The position numbers and the translations under genes are program-made. From Chitinophagales bacterium (GTDB taxonomy: Bacteria > Bacteroidota > Bacteroidia > Chitinophagales > JADIYW01), in NCBI GenBank assembly GCA_020636545.1, contig JACJXS010000018.1, positions 1-35,167 of the forward strand: DNA of 35,167 nucleotides. The letters run 5' to 3'. The first letter of the stretch is position 1. Each line of letters begins with the position of its first letter. The notes under the pieces are model-generated. The model did no database searches, was not told where the DNA came from, and saw only the letters and a program-made list of their open reading frames with translations. Positions 9,059 through 17,064 of the stretch are shown one piece after another.

Positions 9059-11254
9059 TTAGAGAATTACAAAAAATTTACCTGTTGTCTGCCCAATTGA
9101 TGAACTTATAAAATAAAAATAAACACCAGGGGCTATTTGCTGATTATATTCGTTTTTCAAATTCCACTCTGCAATACTCGAATTTGAATTATGTTCTAAT
9201 ATTTTAACAAGTTCACCGGCACTGTTCATTATTCTAATTGATGCTGATTCTGGTAAACCCGTAAATTGAATTTTATGCTCGTCAAATCCAGTTTCCCAAA
9301 TTTCAGAAACTTTATATGGATTAGGAACAACCCTAATATTATTCAAGGTTTTACTTTCTAAGGCTAAAGCCGGCTTAACTGAAACGGTATTATTAAATTC
9401 AGTGATATTTGTTGCTGCGCTATTTTCTAAAGGTCCAACTACAGTATTCCCCGAATCAAAAGCTGCAACATAATACATATAATCAATTCCGTTAAGTACA
9501 TCTCTATCAACATAAATATTTACCGAATCTCCCTCTTGAAAATTTTTCAACTTCGCACCAAGATTAAATCCTTTAATTGTATCACTTTCAACAACTCCTC
9601 TTAATTTAACCCAAGAATCTTCGCCTAAATAAAACCAAGCATACTCCGGAAGAGTTTGATAATAACCTTTCACTCCATCAATCTTATCGTATTGAACTAA
9701 AGGAATGAAATGAGTACCTCCGTCAAAATCTAAGAAACTTTCCGATCCCCAAGTCTGTCCATTATCTTGTGACCTATATACTTTGTAACCTTCAAATTCC
9801 GGATCAGTTTCACTGTCAGTTCCCCAAACAATAGTAACTTTTTGATCAGTTGCAACGGCTTCTACTTTAGGTGCGGGAGGGGCTTTGACAATTTTCCAAT
9901 CATTATTATAAAGCGCAATTGCCCTTGAGGCATTCGTTTTTATGTCATCTTGACTTTTACCAAAAACTGTAGCGAATATTAACGTATCAGTTTCCCCAGG
10001 GTTAAGTGTAAAATTTTCTGATCCAAGAACTTGTAATCCATCTGCGGCAAGACCAAGGTAATAGCCTTGTCCACCTTCAATATTATCAGCAATCCCATTA
10101 TGATCAAAATCATCATCAATTCCATCGTTGTCACTGTCTTCAGGGTCGTTAAGATTTAATAAATTCCATTTATAGTACATTTCGGGATCGCCGCCGCTTC
10201 CGCTAGCAGTAGTTTGTCCTTGCCAAAAATGTGTAGCATCATAACTTTTTACCTTTCCGGTTTTACCTGGCATTTTTAAGGATACAACTCCTGCCCATGC
10301 AATATTCTCTGCAGTTAAACTTCCTCCTCCATTTGGATTTTCTTCATAACCATTATCATCCGTTCCATATGCTAATTGAAGTTTTGGATCATAATAGTGT
10401 CTATCATCATCAGATGAAATACCGGGATAAAATGATGGTAAGAAGGAAAAATCGGCATGAATACCCATAGCTAAATCTGTAATAGGTTTACTAGTAGGAT
10501 TTCTTAAAATATAAACCCAGACAATGAAATTTTCATAGAGAGTTCCTTCCCAAGCTAATCCACGCATGACTAATTGAGTTCTTAACCAACGTGTTGTTGA
10601 ATTACCGGCTCCAAGTTGATCTGTGCCTCCCCAGCCATACATAACGCTAAATGTTTCTTGGTCTGCAATCTTTTCTCCGTTTTTCCCAAAACCTGGCCAG
10701 CCTGTTGCAGAATCAAATAAAATAGTTTCGGTAGGTAATGAATTATTTTCAATTATTTCATCATTCATTCCGTTCACAAAATAATAGTTTGGTAACGCTG
10801 TTGGCCAAACTGCAGGCCAAGAGTTTGGATCAGTGCTCACACTTGCGGCAGTAGGATTAACAAATTCAGGATAAGGAGCAAAATGTTCTTCATTCCAAAA
10901 ATCTGCAGGACCTTCATCTACCGTTCCATCTAGATATGGTAAACCTTCCGGATTAGTTCCGCCTACAACTTCAGGGTCTTGCCCAGCCGGCGCTCCAACA
11001 ACTATTGCAACTGCTGTACCATAACTTAATCCACTTCCTTGTGGATATTCAAATGATGGTGGCCTTGCCAAACTTGAATTTTGATTGTTGCCATCGCAAA
11101 GCATACCTACATTATCAAAAGTAGTTGCAACTTTGTTTATGTTCATCTTATTCCATCTTTTGAATTCCATTGGATTTTTTTGCGCATCAATCTGCATTGT
11201 CAACAAACAGAAAAGTAAAATGGAATAGATAATCTTATTTTTAATACTCATCAT
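9059..11254 (-). CDS. Large FnIII protein with T9SS-like C-terminal domain (paralogue 1)
   Basis: About 731 residues, starting at an ATG that overlaps the TonB-receptor stop as TAATG. Signal peptide (IIYSILLFCLLTMQIDAQ), then a large Gly/Trp-rich region beginning NPMEFKRWNKMNINKVATTF. It continues with the acidic calcium-site-like stretch DSDNDGIDDDFDHNG, an FnIII-like domain with VTIVWGTDSETDPEFEGYK, and a C-terminal VVPNPYKVSEIWE...GKFFVIL sorting-like domain. The whole architecture matches the gene at 5803-7929, showing an old duplication around the PorV-like gene. Translational coupling to the TonB receptor suggests they form one surface complex, analogous in position to SusD after SusC. 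No SusD fold signature (TPR, lipobox) is present. Ligand is unknown. Confidence 0.7.
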   Translation of the reverse strand: MMSIKNKIIYSILLFCLLTMQIDAQKNPMEFKRWNKMNINKVATTFDNVGMLCDGNNQNSSLARPPSFEYPQGSGLSYGTAVAIVVGAPAGQDPEVVGGTNPEGLPYLDGTVDEGPADFWNEEHFAPYPEFVNPTAASVSTDPNSWPAVWPTALPNYYFVNGMNDEIIENNSLPTETILFDSATGWPGFGKNGEKIADQETFSVMYGWGGTDQLGAGNSTTRWLRTQLVMRGLAWEGTLYENFIVWVYILRNPTSKPITDLAMGIHADFSFLPSFYPGISSDDDRHYYDPKLQLAYGTDDNGYEENPNGGGSLTAENIAWAGVVSLKMPGKTGKVKSYDATHFWQGQTTASGSGGDPEMYYKWNLLNLNDPEDSDNDGIDDDFDHNGIADNIEGGQGYYLGLAADGLQVLGSENFTLNPGETDTLIFATVFGKSQDDIKTNASRAIALYNNDWKIVKAPPAPKVEAVATDQKVTIVWGTDSETDPEFEGYKVYRSQDNGQTWGSESFLDFDGGTHFIPLVQYDKIDGVKGYYQTLPEYAWFYLGEDSWVKLRGVVESDTIKGFNLGAKLKNFQEGDSVNIYVDRDVLNGIDYMYYVAAFDSGNTVVGPLENSAATNITEFNNTVSVKPALALESKTLNNIRVVPNPYKVSEIWETGFDEHKIQFTGLPESASIRIMNSAGELVKILEHNSNSSIAEWNLKNEYNQQIAPGVYFYFISSSIGQTTGKFFVIL

Positions 11255-13800
11255 TAATTCCATAATTTTAATCCAATTTGTATAGTACGTCCAGGACCAT
11301 ACATTGATGGATTATTTGTATAATCATGCGATGTAGCTTCACTAGCATCATCTCCAGGAATTCCGGAATCTGCATAAACCCACCATACATTTTTGTCATT
11401 AGTTAAATTCAAAATCTGAATATAGGCTTGTTCTTTAAATCCGAAAAGTTCGAAATTTTTAAATAAATTAATATCAAGCTCATGTATCCAAGGACTTCTT
11501 TCTCCATTCGGATCAAATTGAGAACGTGTGTAAGGATAACCCGAGGAGTAGCTTCCGTAAAGTGAAAAGCCAAAACCGCTTGAAAATTCAAAATATATAT
11601 TACCACGGAATGAATGAGGCTGATCCCAATTTGCAGGAAATGTTCGTGCCTCATCAGTAGCTTGGCTAAATAAAATTGAAGTGCTAACTAGGGTATTTGA
11701 ATATGTGTAATTAAAAAATGCGGAAAAATTATCTGTAAAATGCTTTTTAACCGAAAATTCAACTCCTTTTACAGTTGCATAATCTATGTTTGTTAATTCT
11801 TGAAATCTTTTTCCTTCAGTAGTTTCAGAGAGTAAAACACCGATTAAATTGCTAGTTTTTCTATAAAATCCAGTAATATCGGCAGAAACATTTTGGCTAA
11901 ACATAGTTTGCAGCCCAAACTCGTAGTTAACAGTTTTTTCAGGTAAGACTTCTTTCGATGCAATAGGTGTATTTTCTAATTGCGGATTTGGTCTGTATTC
12001 TCCTGTTGAAGCGAGGTAATAAGAGCCCTGAAAGACTTTAAAGTAATTTGGAAATTGATAATAATGACCGTATCCAAATCTTAAAGCAGCTTTTTCAGCA
12101 ACAGGAAAACTTATACCTAAACGTGGTGTAACATAAAACTCTGCTTTAGCATCTTCAAGTGGTGCTGTCAAATCAGTAAGATTTGCTAAATTTACTAAAA
12201 CCTTCCTTTTTGAATCCACATAGTCAAAACGTGCTCCCAAATTAACAATCATTCCCATCTCATCAAATTCCATTTTCTCATTTACATAGCCGTTCATTTG
12301 TATTGGCTTATATTTATATTCCTCTAAAGCAACTCCTCCATCGGGATTCCTTCTTTCCAAATCAGTTTGAAGAGCTTCATAACCAACACCTACAGCAAGA
12401 TTATGTATTTTATTTATCTGCCAGACATAATCAAGTCCAACACTCTTTCTGCCAAAGTTAGTTTTAAAGAAAACCCAATCTTCGCCGGTCACGGAAAATT
12501 CTCCGTTTCCGGTTTGAGGCAAAATATCATAATAAGCAGGGTTTTCATAAACTCTTGAAATAAAACCTCTGTTATAATTTGAAAGTGAAAGAACCAAAAA
12601 ACTATTTTGACTTATAATATAGTTTGCTTTCATATATGCTAAATCATCATCTAATTTGACTCTTGGAACGCCATATGGATTGTATTTAAAGTAATGATCA
12701 TAAACTCCATTATTAGCTTTAGCCAAATAACCGCCGAGTGTAATTTTCAATTCAGTAATAGGCTGCCAAATAATTTTTGCGAGATCAAACTGAGTATCAT
12801 TATACTGCATAGGGACTTTTTCAGGTGTTCCACTTTTATCTGCGCCTTCGCTATTAACAAATTCCGGATAGATAAAACCGTTGATGTAACCGTCAGAACT
12901 GTATGATCTATGCGCGTAAACAATGCCAAGCTTATCGTAGAAAGGTAAACTTGCAGAGATAAATGCCTCAGCACCATATGAATTTTGCGATTGGCTTTCC
13001 ATACCAAGTTGATCAGTAAATGCTTTAAATGAAACCTTAGGCGTTTTTGAGATCTGATCATGACTGGAAATACTTACCACACCAGACATTGCCTCACCAT
13101 ATTTAGGTCCGAAAGTTCCGGAGTGAGTTTCCATAGAACTGATTGCTAATTCACCGATTTGGGAAATGTTATATCCACCCCAAAGTGCATCACCAATATT
13201 TATTCCATCAAACAAATAAAGAGTTTCATTTTCACGTCCGCCCCTAAAATGTAATCCATCAGTAGGTATTGTAGCAAATTGACCAAATGCAGGAAGTGAA
13301 GATATTGGCATTGTTCTTACTTGTTTAACAATTCCAGCTTGTTGAGTAAGTAAATCATTTACTGTGGTTATTGGAATCCGACTAATTTCTTCTGAGGTTC
13401 TGGCTTGGATTTTATTTGTTAAATCTTTTTGAACCGGAGGAATTTTGAAATCAACAACCGTTACTTCATCTACTTCAAAGGCTTGTTCAGAAAGTTCAAA
13501 TTCAACATTAGTAGTTAAGTTAGAAACAACCTTAACGCCTTTTTGAACAATAGTACCATAACCAAGCATTTTTGCTTTTACTTCATAATCTCCAGGTGGA
13601 ACATTTAGAATTGAAAAAGAACCGTCTTCATCGCTCGCATCACCCATGAGCAATTCTTCAATAATTATATTAACGCCGGGCAATAAATCATTTGTTGAAG
13701 CGTCTTTAACTGTTCCAACAATTTTACCGCCGTTCTGCGCAAATAGAATCTCAGAAAGTAAAAATCCAATAATAAATATTTTATAAAAAATCTTTCTCAT
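11254..13800 (-). CDS. TonB-dependent outer-membrane receptor with carboxypeptidase-like N-domain
   Basis: About 848 residues. I use the ATG at 13800, which begins a clean signal peptide (MRKIFYKIFIIGFLLSEILFAQ); a frame extension to 13842 adds 14 residues. The first domain (about 22-105) is a CarboxypepD_reg-like sandwich (VGTVKDASTNDLLPGVNI, PPGDYEVKAKMLGYG). A plug follows (ITTVNDLLTQQAGIV; LHFRGGRENETLYLFDGIN) and then a long barrel with many aromatic-rich strands, ending IQIGLKLWN. Such receptors import oligosaccharides across the outer membrane with TonB energy. It follows the beta-propeller lipoprotein by 59 bases and is coupled to the FnIII paralogue downstream. Context indicates GalNAc-containing oligosaccharides as ligand. 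It is a SusC-like receptor without a SusD gene. Confidence 0.9.
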   Translation of the reverse strand: MRKIFYKIFIIGFLLSEILFAQNGGKIVGTVKDASTNDLLPGVNIIIEELLMGDASDEDGSFSILNVPPGDYEVKAKMLGYGTIVQKGVKVVSNLTTNVEFELSEQAFEVDEVTVVDFKIPPVQKDLTNKIQARTSEEISRIPITTVNDLLTQQAGIVKQVRTMPISSLPAFGQFATIPTDGLHFRGGRENETLYLFDGINIGDALWGGYNISQIGELAISSMETHSGTFGPKYGEAMSGVVSISSHDQISKTPKVSFKAFTDQLGMESQSQNSYGAEAFISASLPFYDKLGIVYAHRSYSSDGYINGFIYPEFVNSEGADKSGTPEKVPMQYNDTQFDLAKIIWQPITELKITLGGYLAKANNGVYDHYFKYNPYGVPRVKLDDDLAYMKANYIISQNSFLVLSLSNYNRGFISRVYENPAYYDILPQTGNGEFSVTGEDWVFFKTNFGRKSVGLDYVWQINKIHNLAVGVGYEALQTDLERRNPDGGVALEEYKYKPIQMNGYVNEKMEFDEMGMIVNLGARFDYVDSKRKVLVNLANLTDLTAPLEDAKAEFYVTPRLGISFPVAEKAALRFGYGHYYQFPNYFKVFQGSYYLASTGEYRPNPQLENTPIASKEVLPEKTVNYEFGLQTMFSQNVSADITGFYRKTSNLIGVLLSETTEGKRFQELTNIDYATVKGVEFSVKKHFTDNFSAFFNYTYSNTLVSTSILFSQATDEARTFPANWDQPHSFRGNIYFEFSSGFGFSLYGSYSSGYPYTRSQFDPNGERSPWIHELDINLFKNFELFGFKEQAYIQILNLTNDKNVWWVYADSGIPGDDASEATSHDYTNNPSMYGPGRTIQIGLKLWN

Positions 13801-13859
13801 TTCGATGACCCAATTTTCATTAATTAATTTTTGTTTAACCAAACAATTAAAAAAGAATT

Positions 13860-15254
13860 TTATTGATAATTATTTTTACTGACAGCTAAATATTTTAAGC
13901 TTCCTTCTACTTTTATTGAAGAAATTTCTTTTACAGTTTCCGTTTCAAATAAACTTACTGTTGAATCTACCGGAATGACTGCATATAATAATTCATTGGC
14001 ATTTGTCAGTCCAATTTGATCAATTTCTTTATCCCAAATTGTTGTTGAAATAATACTATTAGATGCAAGATCAATTTTAGTTATACCGCCAACTAAATCT
14101 TTATCAACTTTTTTAAAAAATGCTGCGAAATAATATTTTTCTCCCATTGCCCCATCAATTATATATGGATTACCTGTTTCTATTGTTTTAACCACGGTAT
14201 CTGTTTGGACATCGAATACAATTATTTTATCCGTTCTATCTTGAATTAAATAAATGTATCTTCCATCATTTGTGATTTCAATATCAACTCCTTTGCTGTC
14301 TGTTAAAACTTCATCAAGATTATAATTTGATTCAAAATTATTCGCTTCAACAACTTTGATTTGTTTTGCAGAACTTGAATAGATATAAAGCTTATTTGTA
14401 ATTGGACTATAAACTAAATCTTTCGGTTTAAAACCATCTGAAAATTCGTAAGTGGAAATTGCCCCAAGGCTATTAACGTCAATTGTGGTGATAGATTTTC
14501 CTGAAGTGTTGGAAACAAAAGCTTTATCAGTACCAAATGAAATATTTGTAGGCCCTAGTCCAACATCAATTGTTTTAACTACACTAAAATTCTGCGGGTC
14601 AATTATAGTTACGGTACCATCGACAGTTTTTAGATTAACCATATATAAATATTGTCCATTAGGCGAAAATTCAATTGAAGCTGTTTGGTAGTCTTCAACT
14701 GTAGCTTGGACAGATAGTTCACCCAAACTTTTATTTAGTTGTCCGACACGATGTATAACTTGTTTTTCAGATTTATCTCTGACAAAAATTAGCGGAAATC
14801 CATTTTGTGAATATTGCCCTTGGGTAAAGAACCAAGATGACTGTGGCTGATCTTCTTCATTTGGAGAAATTACGGAGTTTCCGTGCACATCTCTAACCTT
14901 ACCGGAAATATTAATCTCATATAATTGCGCAGGTGAATATGCTTGAGCTGGTTTAAATACTACTATAGAATCATTAGCCGTAAATTCACCAGTAATTTCA
15001 TCAATCGCGCTTACTACTTTAAAGTTGTCCGGGAATGTTTCAAGATTCATACTTTCATTAAAAACTGCTTTTATTTCTGAATTAAGTCCAACAACCAAAT
15101 TTGATCCGCCAGTTAATTCTATTGAAACAAATTCGGGTCTCGTATTTTCGACCGGCTCAGTTGGAAGTCTATCCGGTATACAAGAATAAAGGATGAAAAC
15201 TAATCCAAAAAATAAAAGTGCTTTCCTTTTCTTAATTTTTATTTGTGATAACAT
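13860..15254 (-). CDS. Surface lipoprotein: Ig-like domain plus YncE-type beta-propeller
   Basis: A 464-residue lipoprotein with lipobox LYSC (Cys25). Residues about 38-130 look like a bacterial Ig-like domain of the Big_5/SbsA type (FNESMNLETFPDNFKV, AYSPAQLYEINISGKVRD). The remainder is a repeated blade pattern (IEFSPNGQYLYMVN, IIDPQNFSVVKTIDV, IEITNDGRYIYLIQDRTDK, VFDVQTDTVVKTIETG) typical of YncE-like seven-bladed propellers. It is the first gene of the receptor block. No catalytic residues are apparent, so a binding or scaffold role on the outer membrane is likeliest. The start has a GGGTAAAAA sequence just upstream. A hairpin/T-run ends 29 bases before the start codon and may tune its expression. 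Confidence 0.75.
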   Translation of the reverse strand: MLSQIKIKKRKALLFFGLVFILYSCIPDRLPTEPVENTRPEFVSIELTGGSNLVVGLNSEIKAVFNESMNLETFPDNFKVVSAIDEITGEFTANDSIVVFKPAQAYSPAQLYEINISGKVRDVHGNSVISPNEEDQPQSSWFFTQGQYSQNGFPLIFVRDKSEKQVIHRVGQLNKSLGELSVQATVEDYQTASIEFSPNGQYLYMVNLKTVDGTVTIIDPQNFSVVKTIDVGLGPTNISFGTDKAFVSNTSGKSITTIDVNSLGAISTYEFSDGFKPKDLVYSPITNKLYIYSSSAKQIKVVEANNFESNYNLDEVLTDSKGVDIEITNDGRYIYLIQDRTDKIIVFDVQTDTVVKTIETGNPYIIDGAMGEKYYFAAFFKKVDKDLVGGITKIDLASNSIISTTIWDKEIDQIGLTNANELLYAVIPVDSTVSLFETETVKEISSIKVEGSLKYLAVSKNNYQ

Positions 15255-15282
15255 TTTTTACCCAATGATATAATTAATTATC

Positions 15283-15323
15283 CAAAAAATATAAGGCGCC
15301 GGTAATTACTCACAAGCGCCTTA
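15283..15323 (-). terminator. Intra-locus rho-independent terminator or attenuator
   Basis: On the minus strand TAAGGCGC (15323-15316) pairs perfectly with GCGCCTTA (15299-15292) over a 16-base loop, followed by TATTTTTTGG. It lies after the double CBM9-like gene (stop at 15335) and before the beta-propeller lipoprotein (start 15254). The next gene is on the same strand with no obvious promoter in the remaining 28 bases, so partial read-through or RNA processing is more likely than full termination. Confidence 0.7.
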
Positions 15324-15334
15324 ATGGAGGCAAC

Positions 15335-17029
15335 TTATTTAAGTAACATCATTTTTTTAGTTACAAAGTTTTTGCCAGAACTTATTTGGTAGAAATAAAC
15401 ACCGGATGTAACAGAATTACCGCTTTTGTCTATTCCATTCCAATTAACTCGATGAGTTCCGCTGGTTAAATTTTTATTATTGATTATGCTAGCAACTTCT
15501 CTTCCTAACACATCAAATACCTTAACATCTACACTTGCTTTGTTATTTAGTGTAAACTCAATTATAGTGCTTGGATTAAATGGATTTGGATAGTTACCTA
15601 CTAAACTAAATTCGTCAGTTACTAATTTTGAATCGATTGTACTTTCAACCGATGTTACCATAGATTTATCATTAAGTGTAATAACATTTGGTCCGGTTAC
15701 AAAATTATAATCTAAAGCATAATACATTTCTGGTACACTTTCAGACCATCCTTCATGAACAGAGTTTGGAAAATACTCTTCATTATCCCAATTTTCATCT
15801 CCAACAACATATACCCAAGTTCTGATATCAGTACCGGCATTTATTGCAGCTCTAGGAATCGAAATTTCAACAACATTATCATCATCATTTTTTGCAAAAG
15901 TTGCCATTGCTCCTTCAACTTCTCCAAATTCTTCGAAAGCACCAGCCCAATCCGCAATGTACCTGTAAATAGGGACTTCATTTGAAAGGCTATCAGGATG
16001 TAAAGCAGCGCTTAGGTCGACCATGTAATCAGCAGGTAATCTCCAAAAACCACCATAACCTAATCCAGTTGTATCTCCAATGCTTGTATCAAAGAAAATT
16101 TGGAAAGCTGATTGATTTGTATAATTTGAATAGATTCCGCTAAATGTTGCAGATGGATCAATATCAATCCTTACGTAAACATTACTTGAATCGCTTGTGA
16201 TATAAAAATCCATTAAGTCAAATTCAGGACCAGTTGCCATATCACCAAGTTCTTCGGCAATTTCATTTATGTCTGCTGCAGGAATAGATGCCCAATCTAA
16301 GAGATCACCATCAATCTCAATAGGAGTCACGATTTGAGCTGCGTGTGCATTATAATATGATCCACCAGACCAGAAATCATATTTCAACATATAATCTCCA
16401 CCTTCAGTCGGTAATTGATCTGCACCCAGATCCCATTGAAAATCACCAACAGAATAAACCCAAGGTCTAAATTCAGAGCCAAAATTTACTTGGTCGCGTG
16501 GAATGGAAAATTCTAGAGAATTTCGATCATCATTAATCGCCATTGGAATATTTGCCAGTAAAACGAATTCACCTTCTACATAAGTAGGCAATCGATTTCC
16601 AGTATAAAGATATAACTCAGCTGTTTTATTAGTTGAATCAGGATGTAAATTTGGAGCAAGATTTATGTAATAATTGTAAGCATTATTCCACCAACCCCAA
16701 TCAAAACCATTAGTATCGGCTATTTCTGTATCCATATAAAATTCAAATACAGGCGGATTAGCAAAATTATAAAAATCATTAAAACTTGCTGCATCATCAA
16801 TATCAATCCGAACATAAACGTTTGATGAATCATGTGTTATGTAAAGATGTTTTAAGTCGAACATGGAATAATCAGTACTACCAATATCTCCAAGAACTTC
16901 CATTGCTTCGCCTTGATCAAGAGCAGGAATATCTGCCCAATCTAACATATCTCCATCAATCTCAATTTGTGCAAAACTGAGAGTTGTAAAAAGAAAGAAA
17001 ATAATACTAAAGGTTAGTATTTTCTTCAT
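15335..17029 (-). CDS. Secreted double CBM9-like protein with T9SS type A sorting domain
   Basis: 564 residues with a signal peptide (MKKILTFSIIFFLFTTLSFAQ) and an excellent GGAGG ribosome site 7 bases before the ATG. Two tandem homologous domains start IEIDGDMLDWADIP (about residue 22) and IEIDGDLLDWASIP (about 237). Each contains ITHDSSNVYVRIDID or ITSDSSNVYVRIDID and an LHPDS block. The fold pattern (IDGxxxDW) is that of CBM9/DOMON-like sugar-binding sandwiches. The C-terminal ~90 residues begin LVGNYPNPFNPSTI and end KKMMLLK, a standard type A T9SS signal. It is probably a surface glycan-binding protein, functionally comparable to SusE/SusF although unrelated. Ligand is inferred from context only. 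Confidence 0.75.
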   Translation of the reverse strand: MKKILTFSIIFFLFTTLSFAQIEIDGDMLDWADIPALDQGEAMEVLGDIGSTDYSMFDLKHLYITHDSSNVYVRIDIDDAASFNDFYNFANPPVFEFYMDTEIADTNGFDWGWWNNAYNYYINLAPNLHPDSTNKTAELYLYTGNRLPTYVEGEFVLLANIPMAINDDRNSLEFSIPRDQVNFGSEFRPWVYSVGDFQWDLGADQLPTEGGDYMLKYDFWSGGSYYNAHAAQIVTPIEIDGDLLDWASIPAADINEIAEELGDMATGPEFDLMDFYITSDSSNVYVRIDIDPSATFSGIYSNYTNQSAFQIFFDTSIGDTTGLGYGGFWRLPADYMVDLSAALHPDSLSNEVPIYRYIADWAGAFEEFGEVEGAMATFAKNDDDNVVEISIPRAAINAGTDIRTWVYVVGDENWDNEEYFPNSVHEGWSESVPEMYYALDYNFVTGPNVITLNDKSMVTSVESTIDSKLVTDEFSLVGNYPNPFNPSTIIEFTLNNKASVDVKVFDVLGREVASIINNKNLTSGTHRVNWNGIDKSGNSVTSGVYFYQISSGKNFVTKKMMLLK

Positions 17030-17064
17030 GGCTTGCCTCCTATTTGTTTGGTTGTTGATTGCAT

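Noticed and set aside
12747..13061. 104-codon minus-strand open frame within the TonB receptor gene
   Set aside because: Out of frame inside a gene with a clear domain structure; no start signal.
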